Shown here one piece after another: positions 11,938 through 24,839 of a stretch of 64,000 bases of DNA (the first letter of the stretch is position 1; each line of letters opens with the position of its first letter). Source of the stretch: Berberis thunbergii. Taxonomy: Eukaryota; Streptophyta; Magnoliopsida; Ranunculales; Berberidaceae. The DNA is taken from positions 496,001 through 560,000 of the forward strand of contig QNQO01000594.1 in the NCBI GenBank assembly GCA_003290165.1. The letters are read 5' to 3'. The notes beneath the pieces were generated by a model that ran no database searches, was not told where the DNA came from, and saw nothing but the letters and a program-made list of their open reading frames with translations. Made by a program: the position numbers and the translations under genes.

Positions 11938-12078
11938 CAATGGTGTTATGGCCTAGTGGTTAGAGTTGTGTGGGTTTGTCTCCCACGTCCTAGCTTCGAA
12001 TCTCACTTGCGGCATGGGTTACTTTCTAATGAGTGTTGACCTATAGGTCGCCCAATTGATAAGTTATGGGATAGGGTT
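11938..12078 (+). mobile_element. tRNA-derived SINE, copy 1
   Basis: Starts CCAATGGTGTTATGG. It has a pol III A box (TGGCCTAGTGGTTAGAG) and a B box (CTTCGAATCTC) at tRNA-like spacing, followed by a non-tRNA body (GAGTGTTGACCTATAGGTC). The same unit occurs inverted at 40533-40697 with a poly(A) tail, which defines the family. No tail is visible on this copy. Confidence 0.7.
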
Positions 12079-12210
12079 CGTCACACGCATCTCGATACCA
12101 TTTGCTTATGGGATCTTCATCCATCCAATCATTTTCCTCTACAACCAAAATTCATAATATCCCACCAAAAATTCTAAATGGCGAGATGTGTGTCTGCACC
12201 TTTAAGATTC

Positions 12211-12485
12211 GCATTCAAAGGGGAAACCCCTCCCCCTCGTTGGTTTCCTCTTCCCTTTCCAAGGTTTCATATCCCACTTTAGTCATTTTAAAAGGAAAAA
12301 TTCTAATTGACGAGGGAAATGGCGTGGAAAATAGCGAGGGACTCATTGAGGGAGAGAGTCGTCCATCTCTTTCGAGATACGCGCTTGAACCTTTGGGTGC
12401 GCATGTTAAAATTTTAAATGCGCATCCCGAAGAAAATGGACGGCTTTCTCCCCCTGTGAGGTTCCTCGCTGTTTTAAAAGATACT
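12211..12485. repeat. Decayed foldback element (GTTTCCTCG family)
   Basis: 12320-12385 and 12415-12480 form imperfect inverted arms (AGCGAGGGACTC...CGTCCAT against ATGGACGG...GGTTCCTCGCTG) around a short AT-rich centre. The segment just before (12225-12262, CCCCTCGTTGGTTTCC) resembles an arm of the palindrome at 60076-60258. The long open frames here on both strands are by-products of the inverted repeat. It ends about 250 bases upstream of the APR-like start codon, within its probable promoter region. Confidence 0.5.
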
Positions 12486-12739
12486 ATTTTTTTTTGTGAC
12501 ACCCCAATCCAACCTAATAAAAACTTGGTAATTGGTAAATAAATGCCAAAAGGCAATTGGAGGAGGAGCACAATTTGGTAGCAGAAAAAAGGGGATAGGA
12601 GAGAGAGAGAGAGCATTTGTCCCAAGACAGAGAGAGAGAAATACAAAGAAGAGAAAATATTACCAAAAAAAGCGGTTGATTACTCTCTCTCTCTATCTTC
12701 TTCTTCTTCGCCCATTTCTCTCTTCTCATATCCGCATCC

Positions 12740-15700
12740 ATGGGTTCGCTTCTATTTCTCTGCCTCTCCTTCGCTTCATCTCTTCATCTCGTCTCATCTT
12801 CCTCCTATTTCTGCCCTCCCCAATCCCACGCCTTCATCAGCAACCTCCAATCCCAATGCCCCCTCGCCATCGTTCTCTCTGAAGCCATCGAGGTACGTTT
12901 TTTGGCCTTTACATGTTGTTTTTGTTTATTTTTTCGATCTACAATTGCTTGATCTGCTGTTTTGGTTAATGGGTATTTGTAAATTTGTGATTTTTCTGTG
13001 CATTTTTTTTCTGACGTTCTTGAGAAATGTGGCGTTTTTGTTGAATGGGGTCATTTGGGGATTTTTGAAATTTCGGAAGAAAAAAAAGAAAACAAAATTC
13101 TGGGGTTGGATGTAGTTAGGTTTTGATGAAAGGGGTTTCTTTAGATTCCTGTTTCAGGTTAGGGTTTTTTTTTTATTCGTCGTGGTGGGATCCATTTTTT
13201 CTTGTTTAGAACATAGAGCATCAGAATTGGGTCTGTTGGTTGACTTTTACTGGGTGAATTTTTATTATTTTACATAATTTATTTCGGTGCCTTGTGAGTT
13301 ATCTTCTTGGAATCTCGGTTATTTTAGGGGAAAGGTTCATAGATGATCGGATAATCGGTTGTTGGTTAATGTTTACATTTCGAGACTGAGGTTGATATTA
13401 CTTTAGGGTGGATAATAGTTTCTGAAACGTTGTCAAGAATAAAGGCTTGGTAATGTGATTGTTCTATAGGGTTTGAACATAAGGATGTTCCGAAAGTGCC
13501 AAGAGATAAAGTGTTTAGAGTTATATTGTGGCCCTGAGATGCCATGCCATCATCATCTATTCATCTTTATAATTTATCAAACAAATGCAAATTATTTTGA
13601 GGTTTTATACTTTTCTTACAGATGGATAATCTTTGTCTGGTGTTTCAGTGTTAGGATTTTGAATTATTGCGTTGTCTTTGTGAAAAGATTTTAGACATTA
13701 GGGGTGTCAATTGTTCTGTAGATTTGTTGCTTCGGTTACAAGGTGCCTTGCTTTTGTGAAGTACAAGTCATTCTAGATGTTTATTGTGTTAAACTTAAAA
13801 CCTTCCCATTGCTATAATTTTTCTTGCTTGGTTTGTTCTTTCAATTTATTGGGAGTGACCAAGATTTATAGATATTACTAGAGGTAAATGAAGATCAGTA
13901 GGTTGTTGATGGGAGTTAGACATATCTTCCAAAGGAATTTAGAGGTCTGTCCTTGAAAGCGTGATGCGATGCATCTTATGGGTTATCCAAAGGAGCATCG
14001 GAAGGTCGTACGGATGACTCTCCGTGATTCGTTTAGGAGGTGTGAGGTTTCTATATGATTCAATGAGAGGAAGGCTGAGTGGAGGTGGGCCTAAAGGACG
14101 TGGTGCTAAGTGAAGTGTTGGAGAGGGAGAGAGAGGTGTTGAATTTATTTATGGGACATTGGGAGTTTAGAGACAAAAAATGATTTTTACTAACCTAGGA
14201 GGAACCCCTTACCTTTCATTGTAAATTAAGGACCTTATTAAGTTTTAAAAATTGTTTTTTAATTTGTTTGAGTTGAAAATTTCAGGAAAATTACAGATTG
14301 ACATTGAAAACAATGGGGCAAAGTTTGACACCGTTCCTCGAGATACACATTTAGGTCCCACAGTTAATATCTTAATAAATGTTCTTTTTGAATGTTTAAG
14401 AATCACCCTTTCGGGAGGTTGACCAAAATAGGCTCTAGCCGGCTTACTGGTTGGCTTGTGTTGCGCCCTCGCTCGCTTCGTGATATTAATAGGAAAACTT
14501 CCTTTGTCCCACTTAATAGAAACTATTGTTGGTCTTTAATTTTCCTAAAAAATCAGTTCAAACGGAGCTCAAATGATATAGTTTTTATTTAGTCATGTGT
14601 GTATAGGGTTCTTAATTTACAATGAAAACTAAGGGATCATCCTGGGTTAGTAAAAACCAGTTTTTGTTCCTAATATTCCGATACTTTTTTTTTCTTCTTT
14701 TTTGTATGTGAGTTTTAAGAGCAGTAGTTTTTTAAGTTCTAATTTTCTTGTTTTCAGCAGATGTGTTGTAGGCTAGTGATCTTGTTTGGGTAACAATGTA
14801 ACCAACTTTTTGTTCAAAGATCCAGCAGTTGGAGTCTTTATGTGTCTTTAGTGTAATCAAGTTGGACTATTAATGAGTTATTACTTTTAGAAAAAAATGT
14901 GAAAGAAAAAAACAATTAAGATCCTTTTAACTTTTAAGGAAGTGAATCGAATTTTTTGAAGGGAGAAGACAGTCTGTGGCATATTATCATCCAAGCTGCA
15001 TATGGAAAACCCTAGAAAATATAAGATGTGCGTATAGTGTGTGCTTTCACATTATACAGGAAAGCTTCCCACAGAACATAGGGCTGGAAGAGGAAACAAA
15101 TTACTGAAATTTAGTGGGCCATCTGTCATAGCCTGTACTCTCGAAGGAAACACCTCCAAGCGTCAGTGTTGTTAAGGCGGACGCCTAGGCGCGCCTCGAG
15201 GCGTTTTAGCAAAAAATCGCCTCAAAATGATGCGAGGCGGAGCGGTGAAGTGAGGCGTCCGCCTCGGACCGCCTCAGCCCATTTACAGCTTAAAAACCAA
15301 AAGTCTATTGCAGCCCACTTATCTTTTAAGGTTAAGAGGGGGGTATTTAGAGTTTTAGACAAGAGAACGACACCTTGGGGGCTATTGTTGTTGTTGTGTG
15401 TGTTCTTCTCCTTCTAATCAGGTTCCTCTTCTTCAAATTAGGTGTTGCCTCTTTCATACCAGGATGTTTTCTCTCTTCTTCCTCCTTCCTCTTCTTCTTT
15501 CCTCTCCTTCCTGTGTTTTTTTATATGATCTGTTTTGCAGCTTTTTTTTAATGATTCGTTCAACTCTTTTTTATATCATCGGTTCTACTCCTTTTTTTAA
15601 TGATCTGTTATGTGTTTTTTATATGATTTGTTCTGCTCCTTTTTTTATATGATTTGTTCTGCTGCGTTTTTTTTTTCACAATAAACAATAATAAGTAATA

Positions 15701-18700
15701 TTTCAGTGTATGGATCATAATATTTTAGTACATGGATCAAAATTTGGTACAAACTTTCAAAGTTAAACCAATGAGACCTGCTGGGCGATGCCTCACCAAA
15801 TTGCAATTTTCCAAATACTGTTTCAAATTCAACCATTAATTTTTCAAACACTGTTTCAAATTTCTAAAGTTAAACCAATGAGAAGTTGATGAACTAGTTT
15901 ACATTATGCTTTGATGTTTTTCTTGTTTGTTCTTTTTTAGTGATTTAATGGATAGGCAAGTTAAGTACACTTATGTAGTGCATCTTTTTGCTATGTTATG
16001 CAGCTTTATTATGTTTCCATTTCAATTCTAAATAATTGTATGACTTTTTGTACATATTGACATATGCAAGTTATCAAAATGATGATGAATATTACTTATC
16101 TAAATGTGTTTCAATTTATTATAATAAAATATCTTTAAAAAATGTTAAAGACTGCCTCAGTGAAGTGAGGCGTCCGCCTCGTCTCTGAGGCGTTTTCAAG
16201 CTCATCCGCCTCTCCGCCGCCTCAACGCCTTAACTACACTGCCAAGCGTGTATGATATATACACGAGGAAAGAGGAGATTGTGTCAGGATGATGGCATGA
16301 ACAGAATGTGATTTGCACCTCTGGAAGGCAGAAAGGACCAGTCAGATGATATTTCTAGCCTTTTGAATGTTTGAACTCAATGACACTCAAGAGTCAATAC
16401 AGTTTTTGCGGGGGTTTTGGGGGAAGGGAGTTTTTTTCCCCACTTCTCAATTAGCTGGTGTAGGTTGGTAAGGCCATTAAAAAGAAAAGAAGTCTTAGCA
16501 GCGCCAATGCTTTTAGTGGGTGAAAAATGAATGATGGGTTAAGCTTATCCCACCAAGAGTTGGCTTATAGTTGATGTTCTTACGGGTTTAGTGCACGTGT
16601 GCCTATTTGGAAGATCACTTGTAGTTTGCAAACATCACGATTATCTTCTTAGAGAAACTTGAGCATTTAGAAAATCCCCTTGAAGATGGATGCAACCCCC
16701 ATAAACCCCACAGGAAGGTCTCCAAATTTCCCATTTTGAATGCCATGTAACAGTCATCCTTCTTCAAATCTAGTGATAGAGGATCCTTAACTAGCTCTCA
16801 AAAAATGCAAGTGATTCCCCGCACTCGTCTACAAAAAAAAAAAAAAAACCTTCCCCACATTCATCAAATGAGCTCACGCCTTAGAGATGGGTGTGGTGGA
16901 CCCTTTAAAAAAAAAACTCTATTATTGCCTAAAGGCTATGTTCCACCCCGAATGACTATATTCTTCATTCTCTCTATGTAAACCCTTACCTTATCTCGTC
17001 ACATTTTCTCATTGACTCCATCCCCAATGCATGCAATTGATGTTCCCACATGGACATTCCTCATCATTCCAAGAAAAACCTCACTTTTCTAAGGGCAAAG
17101 AGTTTTTTTTTTTGGTTGGACTACACAAGTACTCAAGTTCGTCTAAACTTTGATATTTGTGGCACGGAATAATGGGAGACACTCAATTGTTTAGTTAGAA
17201 ACTTAGAATGCATACAACCAGTGAACGCTAAATTCGATATCTTCACCATTTTAATATGAATTTGATTTCTTAAAAATAATAATTGGTTAGAGTTTTTGAT
17301 GACCCTGGATATGTCCCCTTTGTGTATATCTTTGGTTTGAAGGGGTTACTTCCAAACATCCTCATGGAGAAATTGTTTGCTCGCTATTTCAACTGTCGAC
17401 GTTTGTGCATATTTCTTGTACCACTACCAATGAATTGGTAAAACTTTGCCAATGCAAACCATGTTCGTCAACCCTCCAAAGGAACAATGAGAATGACTTT
17501 TAAATACTAGGAAACATCATTTCAGTTGGGTATTTAGAGTTTGTGAACTTTGTGAACTTTGTGTCTATGTATTCAAGAGTACTTTTTTTTTTTTTGCAAA
17601 AGCATCCCTTGCGCTTCCGTAGGGGATACATCCATCTCATCGGTATCTAACAAGTTCTTTATACACTCTAGTGTACGCAAGTCTTTTTAGAGGGTCCTAA
17701 AGTCCCTTTTTGGTGTGGATTCTCCTTAGCCAATAGTAGCCTTCAAGTAGAGGATCTCTGAAACATGCATTGTTTGGGCATGCATCCAGTGCGAAATTAT
17801 CCAAGAGGGATGGAAATAATGTTTATGCGACTAGTGTTTTAGGGTTTGGACTGCTTTAATCTTTCCCACATTTTGGTGAGGTCTTCCATTCAGTGCTAGA
17901 CCCGGCTTCTGAACTCGAGTGTCTAGTATTACATGTCTTCTTCTTCACAATCAAACAAGTGGAGTCCTACAATGAGGGTAGCACATCGAGGGGATTTTTT
18001 TTATGCGATTGGTATGCGATGAAGAAATTTGTTCTCACTTTTGGGGCCTTTGAAGAAGCTTCAAGACGATGAACAATTTCTCTGGCAAGTAAATGATCAT
18101 GGAGATGTGAGAATGAACTGCATAGCCCTTGGAGGAATTTGAGGGTGGTTGCCTCTTGATCTAGGATTATGTATGACCTAGCGTGTCTGGGAGTTCCAAT
18201 TTAAATCTCATATTCTTTTGAGTGATTCTTTTTCTTTTTGTTTGGGAAGGTGGGTAACATGAGTTTTTGTTTGTGCTAATTACTATGGTGCTCAATGAGG
18301 TGCCTTGAGTTCCACAAAGTTAACTTAATAATTGAATTTGTATGCATGTGTAAATGGTCCAAGGATGGATTCTATTTGATGGCGCCTTTCTTCTAGAGTT
18401 TATAAAGAGCTTGTTGGATCCCCTAAAATGCACATGGGAAATGGAGTTTCCCCAATGAATTGCATTTTTATGTGGGGAGCACTTTGGATCCTGTTCGCAG
18501 TTGCTATGAGGGTTGTACTTTGAGGTGTTGATCGAGGAGTGTTTTGCTAATTTGTTTTGCCAATGTACAATGTGGGTGAATTAATGTTTTTTAGGATCAT
18601 CTCTTGTCGTGGAATAGCTTTGTCCAAAAGATTTGTTGCACCATTTGCTTAGGCTTGTTTCATCCACTTCTGCTGGGGAAAGATTATGGTCTTTGGTAAA

Positions 18701-20572
18701 GATCTGAACCATAATTTTTTTGTGATTTTTACTAGTTTGCAAAACATTTCTTATCCAGTTTATTTTCGAGCCACTGTCTTTCCACTGTTATGTTCTAATT
18801 TGCATATATTTATCAAAATAGAGTTAAGAAAATGACTATATTATGCTAATAACGTTTCTAAATGAGATTAAGTTCCACGGATATGCAGAATATAAAGATG
18901 CTAAATCTTATCATTTATTAACAATGATACTAGATTTAGAAACATATACTAACGATTCATAAATGAAGAAATAAATTAGTAATGTATGGATCTTGTACCC
19001 ACATTCAACACAAAAACGTGGCCGTATCCTTGTTACACTGATCTTAATTAATTTCTTACTTCAATTCCTTGAAAAACAAGGAACATTTCTCATGCATAAT
19101 TGCACCTTCACAAACTTATGACTAATTTGTGATTAGGTAAAGCTGATTATATTTGTTTGATGTTTTTAAGGTGGATTTAGATATAAGGAAGGGTCTTCTA
19201 ACTTTTGTGTGCTTGGAGGGAAAGAAACTGCCCAAAGGGTTGGTTTATGCATGTTGCCTTCTTGTCTAGTAGACTATGTTAATGTATTGTTAATGTCAAC
19301 TTTTTGTATGATTAATCTGTCTTCAAGTGAATCTATTAATTGAGTGTTAATTGTTGCATGTGCTAGTTTGGAAGTACAGAGTGAAGTATTCTAACACTAT
19401 AATGTTTTGCCCTTTTAAAGGTGGATGGAAATTCCCTTGACAAAGCTCTGAGTTCCAGTGATAGAAATGTGTACACTGCTGTACTCTTTTATGCTTCCAG
19501 GTGTCCATTTTCACGCCAGGCTCGACAGACATTTGATGTCCTCAGCTCCAAGTTTCCTAACGTTAGACACTTGGCAGTTGAACAATCAGCCGCCATGCCA
19601 AGGTGAGAAGATTTTAATATTCTGTTGCTGCTACTCTATTGCCTATTGTTAACGCTTCTGTCACAATGTAGACCCATATTCGTATACCACTATATACAAT
19701 CTTAGCTTTCTCGAATCTTCTCTAGGATCAGTTTGTTAGAACAATCCTATTAAATAATTTACTGCTTGTCTTGAATACTATCATATATATGAATACATTA
19801 TCAATGAGGCAAGTAAAAGCTGTTTCGTATGTCATATCTGAATAAATTGTTATGCATTACTTGCTTACAGATTCTCTGTTTTATATTCATAATTTGTATT
19901 TACCCACTTCCTATGTATTGTACTTACAGTGTGTTTTCAAGGTATGGAATTCGTAGCTTGCCCTCAGTATTGATGGTGAACCAGACGGCAAAGGTGCGCT
20001 ATCATGGTTCGAAAGATTTCGACTCCCTTGTACAGTTCTATAAGAAAATTACAGGTAAGCTGATCTCTAGCAAATATATTTCTAGTGCTGTTTTCTGTTA
20101 TAGTGCAAAATTTGTTTGACTCTATTTCTCAAAATCAGGAGTTGTGCCTGTTGAGTATATCACCCATGATCTACCTAGCAGCCTGGAGCATGGCGATAAA
20201 CCCCTTCTTGATCTCATGTCCGCCTCTTCCACAAAAGAAATGCTAATAACGGAACCCTTTCTATTATTCTCCATACTGTTTCTCGGATTAAGAGCATTCA
20301 TATACTTATATCCCGCAATGGTATTGCGTCTGAGAGCTTTTTGGGCCTTGTACATTCCTCATTTCAACCTGGAGATTTTTGGAGAGACAAGCCAGCTTTT
20401 GGGGCGTGTTTTCCACATGATTGATGTGAAGAGGGTGTGGAGCAAGGTGAAACTGTGCAAGGCAAGAAATTTCCATACAGGGGCAAAAAATGCTCGGGTA
20501 TGGGCATCTTCCTTTGCTTCGGTCTCTTTAGGTGAGTCGTCTTCTGCACGACTTTCCACAGGAGATTCATGA
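12740..20572 (+). CDS. APRL5: 5'-adenylylsulfate reductase-like (APRL5/7-type) thioredoxin-fold membrane protein
   Basis: Four exons: 12740-12892, 19421-19602, 19930-20054 and 20139-20572, all with GT-AG introns, joining into 297 codons plus TGA. Plant APRL5/7 proteins are about 300 residues. Residues 1-21 are a signal peptide (LLFLCLSFASSLHLVSS). Residues 50-150 are the thioredoxin-like domain, with ASRCPFSRQAR as the degenerate active site: a single Cys, and Arg where relatives usually have Trp. SVFSRYGIRSLPSVLMV holds the cis-Pro. A hydrophobic segment (EPFLLFSILFLGLRAFIYLYP, about residues 187-207) should anchor it in an endomembrane. Exon 3 was started at 19930 rather than 19942 because this restores SVFSRYGI. 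The family lacks the full APS reductase domain, so sulfate-assimilation activity is doubtful. A redox or folding role in the secretory pathway is inferred. Exon 4 could be trimmed at the C terminus. APRL7 is an equally possible name. Confidence 0.88.
12893..14152 (+). other. Intron 1 of APR-like gene, first part
   Basis: Begins with donor GTACGTTT. AT-rich (T-rich) as usual for plant introns. No coding segment or repeat recognised before the foldback element at 14153. Confidence 0.6.
14153..14690. mobile_element. Long-TIR foldback element (MITE) in intron 1
   Basis: The left arm 14153-14234 and right arm about 14605-14690 are inverted copies of some 80 bases with about 80% identity by eye. 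Landmarks are TTTTTACTAACC and TTTCATTGTAAATTAAG against CTTAATTTACAATGAAAA and GGTTAGTAAAAA. The roughly 370-base centre encodes nothing. I could not define a target duplication, so the superfamily is open. Confidence 0.7.
15164..16241. mobile_element. Non-autonomous hAT element in intron 1
   Basis: A perfect 8-bp target duplication, CCAAGCGT, lies at 15156-15163 and 16242-16249. Terminal inverted repeats are CAGTGTTGTTAAGGCG and, at the right end inverted, CAGTGTAGTTAAGGCG (15 of 16). GC-rich subterminal repeats of GAGGCG/CGCCTC type occur at both ends (15180-15285, 16155-16230), and the interior is AT-rich without a transposase. Length 1078. Confidence 0.92.
16250..19420 (+). other. Intron 1 of APR-like gene, last part
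   Basis: No gene, domain or terminal-repeat structure recognised. The last 380 bases (from about 19040) are the part that was also duplicated at 1960-2400. Ends with acceptor CTTTTAAAG. Confidence 0.6.
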
Positions 20573-23500
20573 GTTTGTCCAACTCGGCATGGAACCTCAG
20601 ACTCGAAAATGTGATACAGATTTGTGGGGTAAGACATCTTGAAGTTGATCGAACTGATGAAGACACTGCTATGATGCTAGATGTAGGTAGTAACTTAGCT
20701 GATGTCCTTACTTTGGTTTGTTTTTCTGTGTTACTCTTATATCATCACTGGGTATGGTAACTTAGCTGCTGTTCTTTTTTTTTTTTTTTTTGGGTCTGAG
20801 TTTTGAGGGAAGCAAGCAAAAGCCGTCATGTAAATTTCAGGGGAAAAAAGAGATACTATTTTGTGTATATTATTTAGCATTTGGAGGAAAAGTTCTGCCT
20901 CACATTTCAGAGGAATGTAACACCACATTACCCTTTTTGGCAAGTATTGATTGCTAGTTTCTCTGCAGATGTGTTTTGCCAGGGGTTAAGGTGAATCAGT
21001 TTTCCTTGGTGTGTTAAGCTCAATAGAAACCCTGTGAACTGTACCCCAGCTCTAGAAACGATGGTGACCTATTGGTGGGTGCCCTGTAAAAATCAGCACA
21101 TGTGAGTTAGGTACAGCACGGGATGGGTTTGGTCATGGTTTGATGGAATTCCCCGCTTTTGAGAATGGTTACAAATGATTCATGTTTTGATGATGTCTTT
21201 TTATGCTTTACCTAGATTGTTCGGCGGCCTAATGACGATGTCCACCACATATTTTAAACCAACTTTAGCCATGGCATCATTTTGTTGTTTGTTAGTTACG
21301 AGTGCCTGACTGCTAGTATGAAGAAATGGAATGGAGATCTTACTGAAAGACCAGAATTTGAAACTTATTAGGATGCTGATTACCTCATGGATACCTTAAA
21401 AGTTTATTATTTCCTTGATCCCTGTTTTCTTTCTTTTTTTTGAGAAAAAGAGGGTTGGCAACGAATCAGGTGTTTGATGTTTACGGTAACAGGTATCTGT
21501 GCGATAATCACATCTACGACATAAAAGAGTTGCTTATTTGCTACCAACGAAGGAAGTTTAAGTTGTGTTCGGCACTACACACTTTGATATAAGTTTTGAA
21601 TCCCTTTGTCCTTAATTGGTGAAGTAATTTAACAGTAAGAATCACACTAGCTTAGCCTAATCAGTAACTAGTTCTGTAACACTACTGCTTTTACAAGAAA
21701 AGTGGTGCTTTTGCTTAAACGGGCTTTTAATTTACTTGGAATTAATATGCAGTTGAGTTAATTGATATTTCTGCAGTCTGATTTTTCCAGTGGAATAAAC
21801 ATTTGACTCATTTTGTGCCATTATAATTAACATATATTTATGACCATTTTAATCTGTTTATAGAAAATGAAATTAGTTGATGTGGTTGGATATAATTTAT
21901 AACATAAGCCAAGTTAATAATAGGATAGCTTGCAAGTTTTTTGTGAGATGCTATACACCTATCAGGGTTTCTTATTGAATTGGGCACTTGGTGTGACTTT
22001 GACGCTCACCATTATCTACCATTCAACCTAGAGAGTCGAAGAGGAGACTTCAGCAAACACAGATCTCCACCTCTTTGATGGATGCAAAAAATGATCTTTT
22101 TAGTAGATAGCATTACAAATTGAAACACTTTCCTCAATCTATCCTTTCAAATTTCCTTTTCTCAATCAGACAATTTGATGTTATTTACTGGGTTTGAAAA
22201 GTGCAAATTTTCTCTTATAGATGGGGTAATGGATGACAGCTGATTCCTAGAAGAACATAATAATATGGCTAAAACCCGCGAAAATTGTGCTGGACTGCTG
22301 GGTTGTTTCTTCTCAAACTCCAAAAACTTAAGCTGTTAAAGAGGCCTGAAGTGATCTGCGGAACACATGGTCAAACAATTACGCCCATGAATAACGGGAG
22401 TGAACTTTAATTTATAAATTTATATGATATGAATCTGATGCATTTAGCCCGGATTCTGGATTCCGAGGCCATGTAAAACCAGGATACACCTTGGTCCGTC
22501 CATCCATCAAAGTAGGAAACATTCTTACGTTTCTGAAGGCGGTCCAATACAGCAGAGCTCACCAGTCACCAACACCAACTAAAGCCAAGTAAGAGACTCT
22601 AAAGAAGGATCTCTATCTGAATCTTGTGATCTTGTCTATGGTGGGTCACACAAACTTAACATCAAATGAGATGGATCTATTTTTTCTTTTAGCTATTTTG
22701 GTTTCCTACAAGAAAAAATATCTGTAAATTTATATAGACAACAAGTGCACCTATCCAATAATGAATGCTTTGATGTTGATCCAACCTCCCCTCCTATTAT
22801 TATTGGAGAAATAATGCCAGAGAAGAAAGGCTAGTAAATAGTAATTGATACTACATGTTTAAAGTCTTTGTTATGGTACGTAAATCCTGTTTCTTGCAGG
22901 TTAGGTGTTCTTCAATGTCACTGTTCGCGTTGCGTGTCTTAACACATATGGCCAAGTGTGGGAAGGTAAGTTCACGGGCTTTAATAAATGCAATCAATTT
23001 AGTATCTTCCGCTAAGAGTTTAAGTGAGACTTCTTTCCGGAGTTGAGTAATTTGGCTTTCAGCTCTTGTCTGTGTTGAGCGTTTTTTAGGAGTATTAGCT
23101 GGTTCTAACAGATACACATTTACATTTAGCTAGTTCATCAATCACCAATATTATTAAGATACATATAATTGATAGCAAAACCAGAATTCCATTACTACAA
23201 ACTAATGAGCTAAATTCTTTCTTTTATGTTTATATGATTCCTTGGATCAACTACAAGCTTCTTATTCCCAATTCCTCCAATCTCTTTAGTGATCCTTCTC
23301 TCTCACTCACACCACCCTCTTTGAACTTAAAAAACATGTTCCCATCTTTTTCATTCTCATTCTCTTTCTTTTTCCTCCAAACAGCAATGCATTATTTGAA
23401 TATAAAAAGTGTCATTCCCACCAACTAATTTCAAGATGACAAAAGAAGAGTCCTAAGTATCCAATACCTTTCAACTCCTTCCAAGTTAAATAAATCAATA

Positions 23501-23958
23501 TATTACTCTCAAAGCAATCTTCTAAAGAGGGAAAACCAGTCATTTTTTTTACCAATATAGAAACCTCTTTGGAACCCCACTTTTTGTTAGAAGATTATAG
23601 ATTTTGGCATTTCACTGTGGGAAAGAAAATTAAATATCCAACCCCATTTGGTCAAAATGGGGGTCTTATTCACCTTGGCGGGTCTCATTGGACAATTTCT
23701 CCATTTGTCACTATTTGGTTGGATAAGTCCCCACTCAACTCAACTTGCTATGTTCAATCTTCGCTCCAAGAGCAAAAAGACATCTCCATCCAACCTTTGG
23801 GTAGGCTACTCTTCAAGAAACCACCACACACCTCACCCCACCTATTGAAAACGACCTTCCCTCCCTCCCACCCCCTTTTATTAGTCCAATAATTTCATCA
23901 AACAGTCTCCCATTCCATATTTTATAGAACCATCCCATTTGATCATCTTCACCCATTC
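20573..23958. other. Intergenic region between APR-like and DUF6821 genes
   Basis: Contains the 3' UTR of the APR-like gene at its start and the promoter and 5' UTR of the DUF6821 gene at its end; GAATATAAAAAG near 23399 is a possible TATA box. Short frames at 22851-23117 and 23569-23892 have no recognisable domain. No repeat with defined ends was seen. Confidence 0.5.
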
Positions 23959-24839
23959 ATGGAAAAATCCTATCAGATTGATTATGATGAGTGGGAATTC
24001 CTCCCTGACACTGAATTCCTTGATTACCATGAAAATGGGAAAAAGGGTAGGAGGAAGAAGGAATTGTTCTCTAGGCAATCTTCAGTTTTCGATCCCAAAA
24101 CATCTTCGAGTGGGATGAATTACTTCATAATTCAATCACCCACCACTCCCCATATTGTTAGAACACCAGTTAATGTTCAATTGGAACCAAACCTTATAAA
24201 AAAGAAACACCAGGATGAAGTGGTAGTCGAACAACAACTCCATAAGGTTCTTCGACAAGTGACTACTTTGGAGGAAAAGAAAGATGATCAAGATACCATC
24301 TCAAGAGTCTTCTTCAAGAAGACCGAAGAATTCGTCGACATGAAAATGGACTCACCCAGGTCCACCAATAGGGAAGTTAAGGTTCAAAGTACTGAATCAG
24401 GACCAGTTCAATTCGAAGAGAAAGATCATGATGAGATCATTGTTGAGCCAGAGATGGTTGTAAGCAAGAAATGTTCAAGTACTAAAAAGGAGGCTATTTG
24501 GAAGGGCAGTGTGAACATCATGGGGTGGAAAATCACTGGAGTTGAAGCTCTTTGTTGTGTAGGCATTGCTGCTGCTACAACCATTTGCATCTTCATCTTC
24601 GGACGGACCCGAAACCCAAGCAGCTTCAGTTTCAAATCGAAAACAAGGTTTGTATCACAACCTTATGATTATTCATTGATACATCGTAATTTTTCTATGA
24701 TCACTAAATCTAAATTTCAAATGTTTTGCAGAAGATCAAGCAAATTGTTCAACAGGAACCTACTTCAAATGGAGCAAAATCAGAGGCAAGAGGAACTAAT
24801 CCCCTTAGTGGAGCTCATTTGATCTTTGGGAGTCACTAA
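23959..24839 (+). CDS. DUF6821 family protein, single-pass membrane protein
   Basis: Two exons, 23959-24651 and 24732-24836, stop 24837-24839, giving 266 residues. An 80-base intron starts GTATCA and ends TTTTGCAG. The unspliced frame also stays open to 24822, but only splicing at 24651 places exon 2 in the frame reading KIKQIVQQ and NPLSGAHLIFG, the C-terminal signature of the family. The N terminus carries the conserved acidic/aromatic motif DEWEFLPDTEFLDYHE (9-24) and then SGMNYFI (52-58). The middle is charged and probably disordered. VEALCCVGIAAATTICIFIFG (about 196-216) is a transmembrane helix, so most of the protein should face the cytosol. The function of the family is unknown to me. 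Confidence 0.88.

Noticed and set aside
11938..12010. Functional tRNA gene
   Set aside because: A and B boxes are present but the arms do not pair into a cloverleaf and the acceptor stem is missing; the unit recurs with a body and poly(A) as a SINE.
12102..12646. 146- and 143-codon frames on opposite strands upstream of the APR-like gene
   Set aside because: They cover the decayed inverted repeat and mirror each other; no family likeness.
19942..20054. Alternative exon 3 start of the APR-like gene at 19942
   Set aside because: It also keeps frame, but 19930 has the better acceptor (ACTTACAG) and restores the conserved SVFSRYGI.
24641..24822. Single-exon version of the DUF6821 gene ending at 24822
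   Set aside because: Its tail has no family likeness, while the other frame of the same DNA encodes the conserved C terminus.
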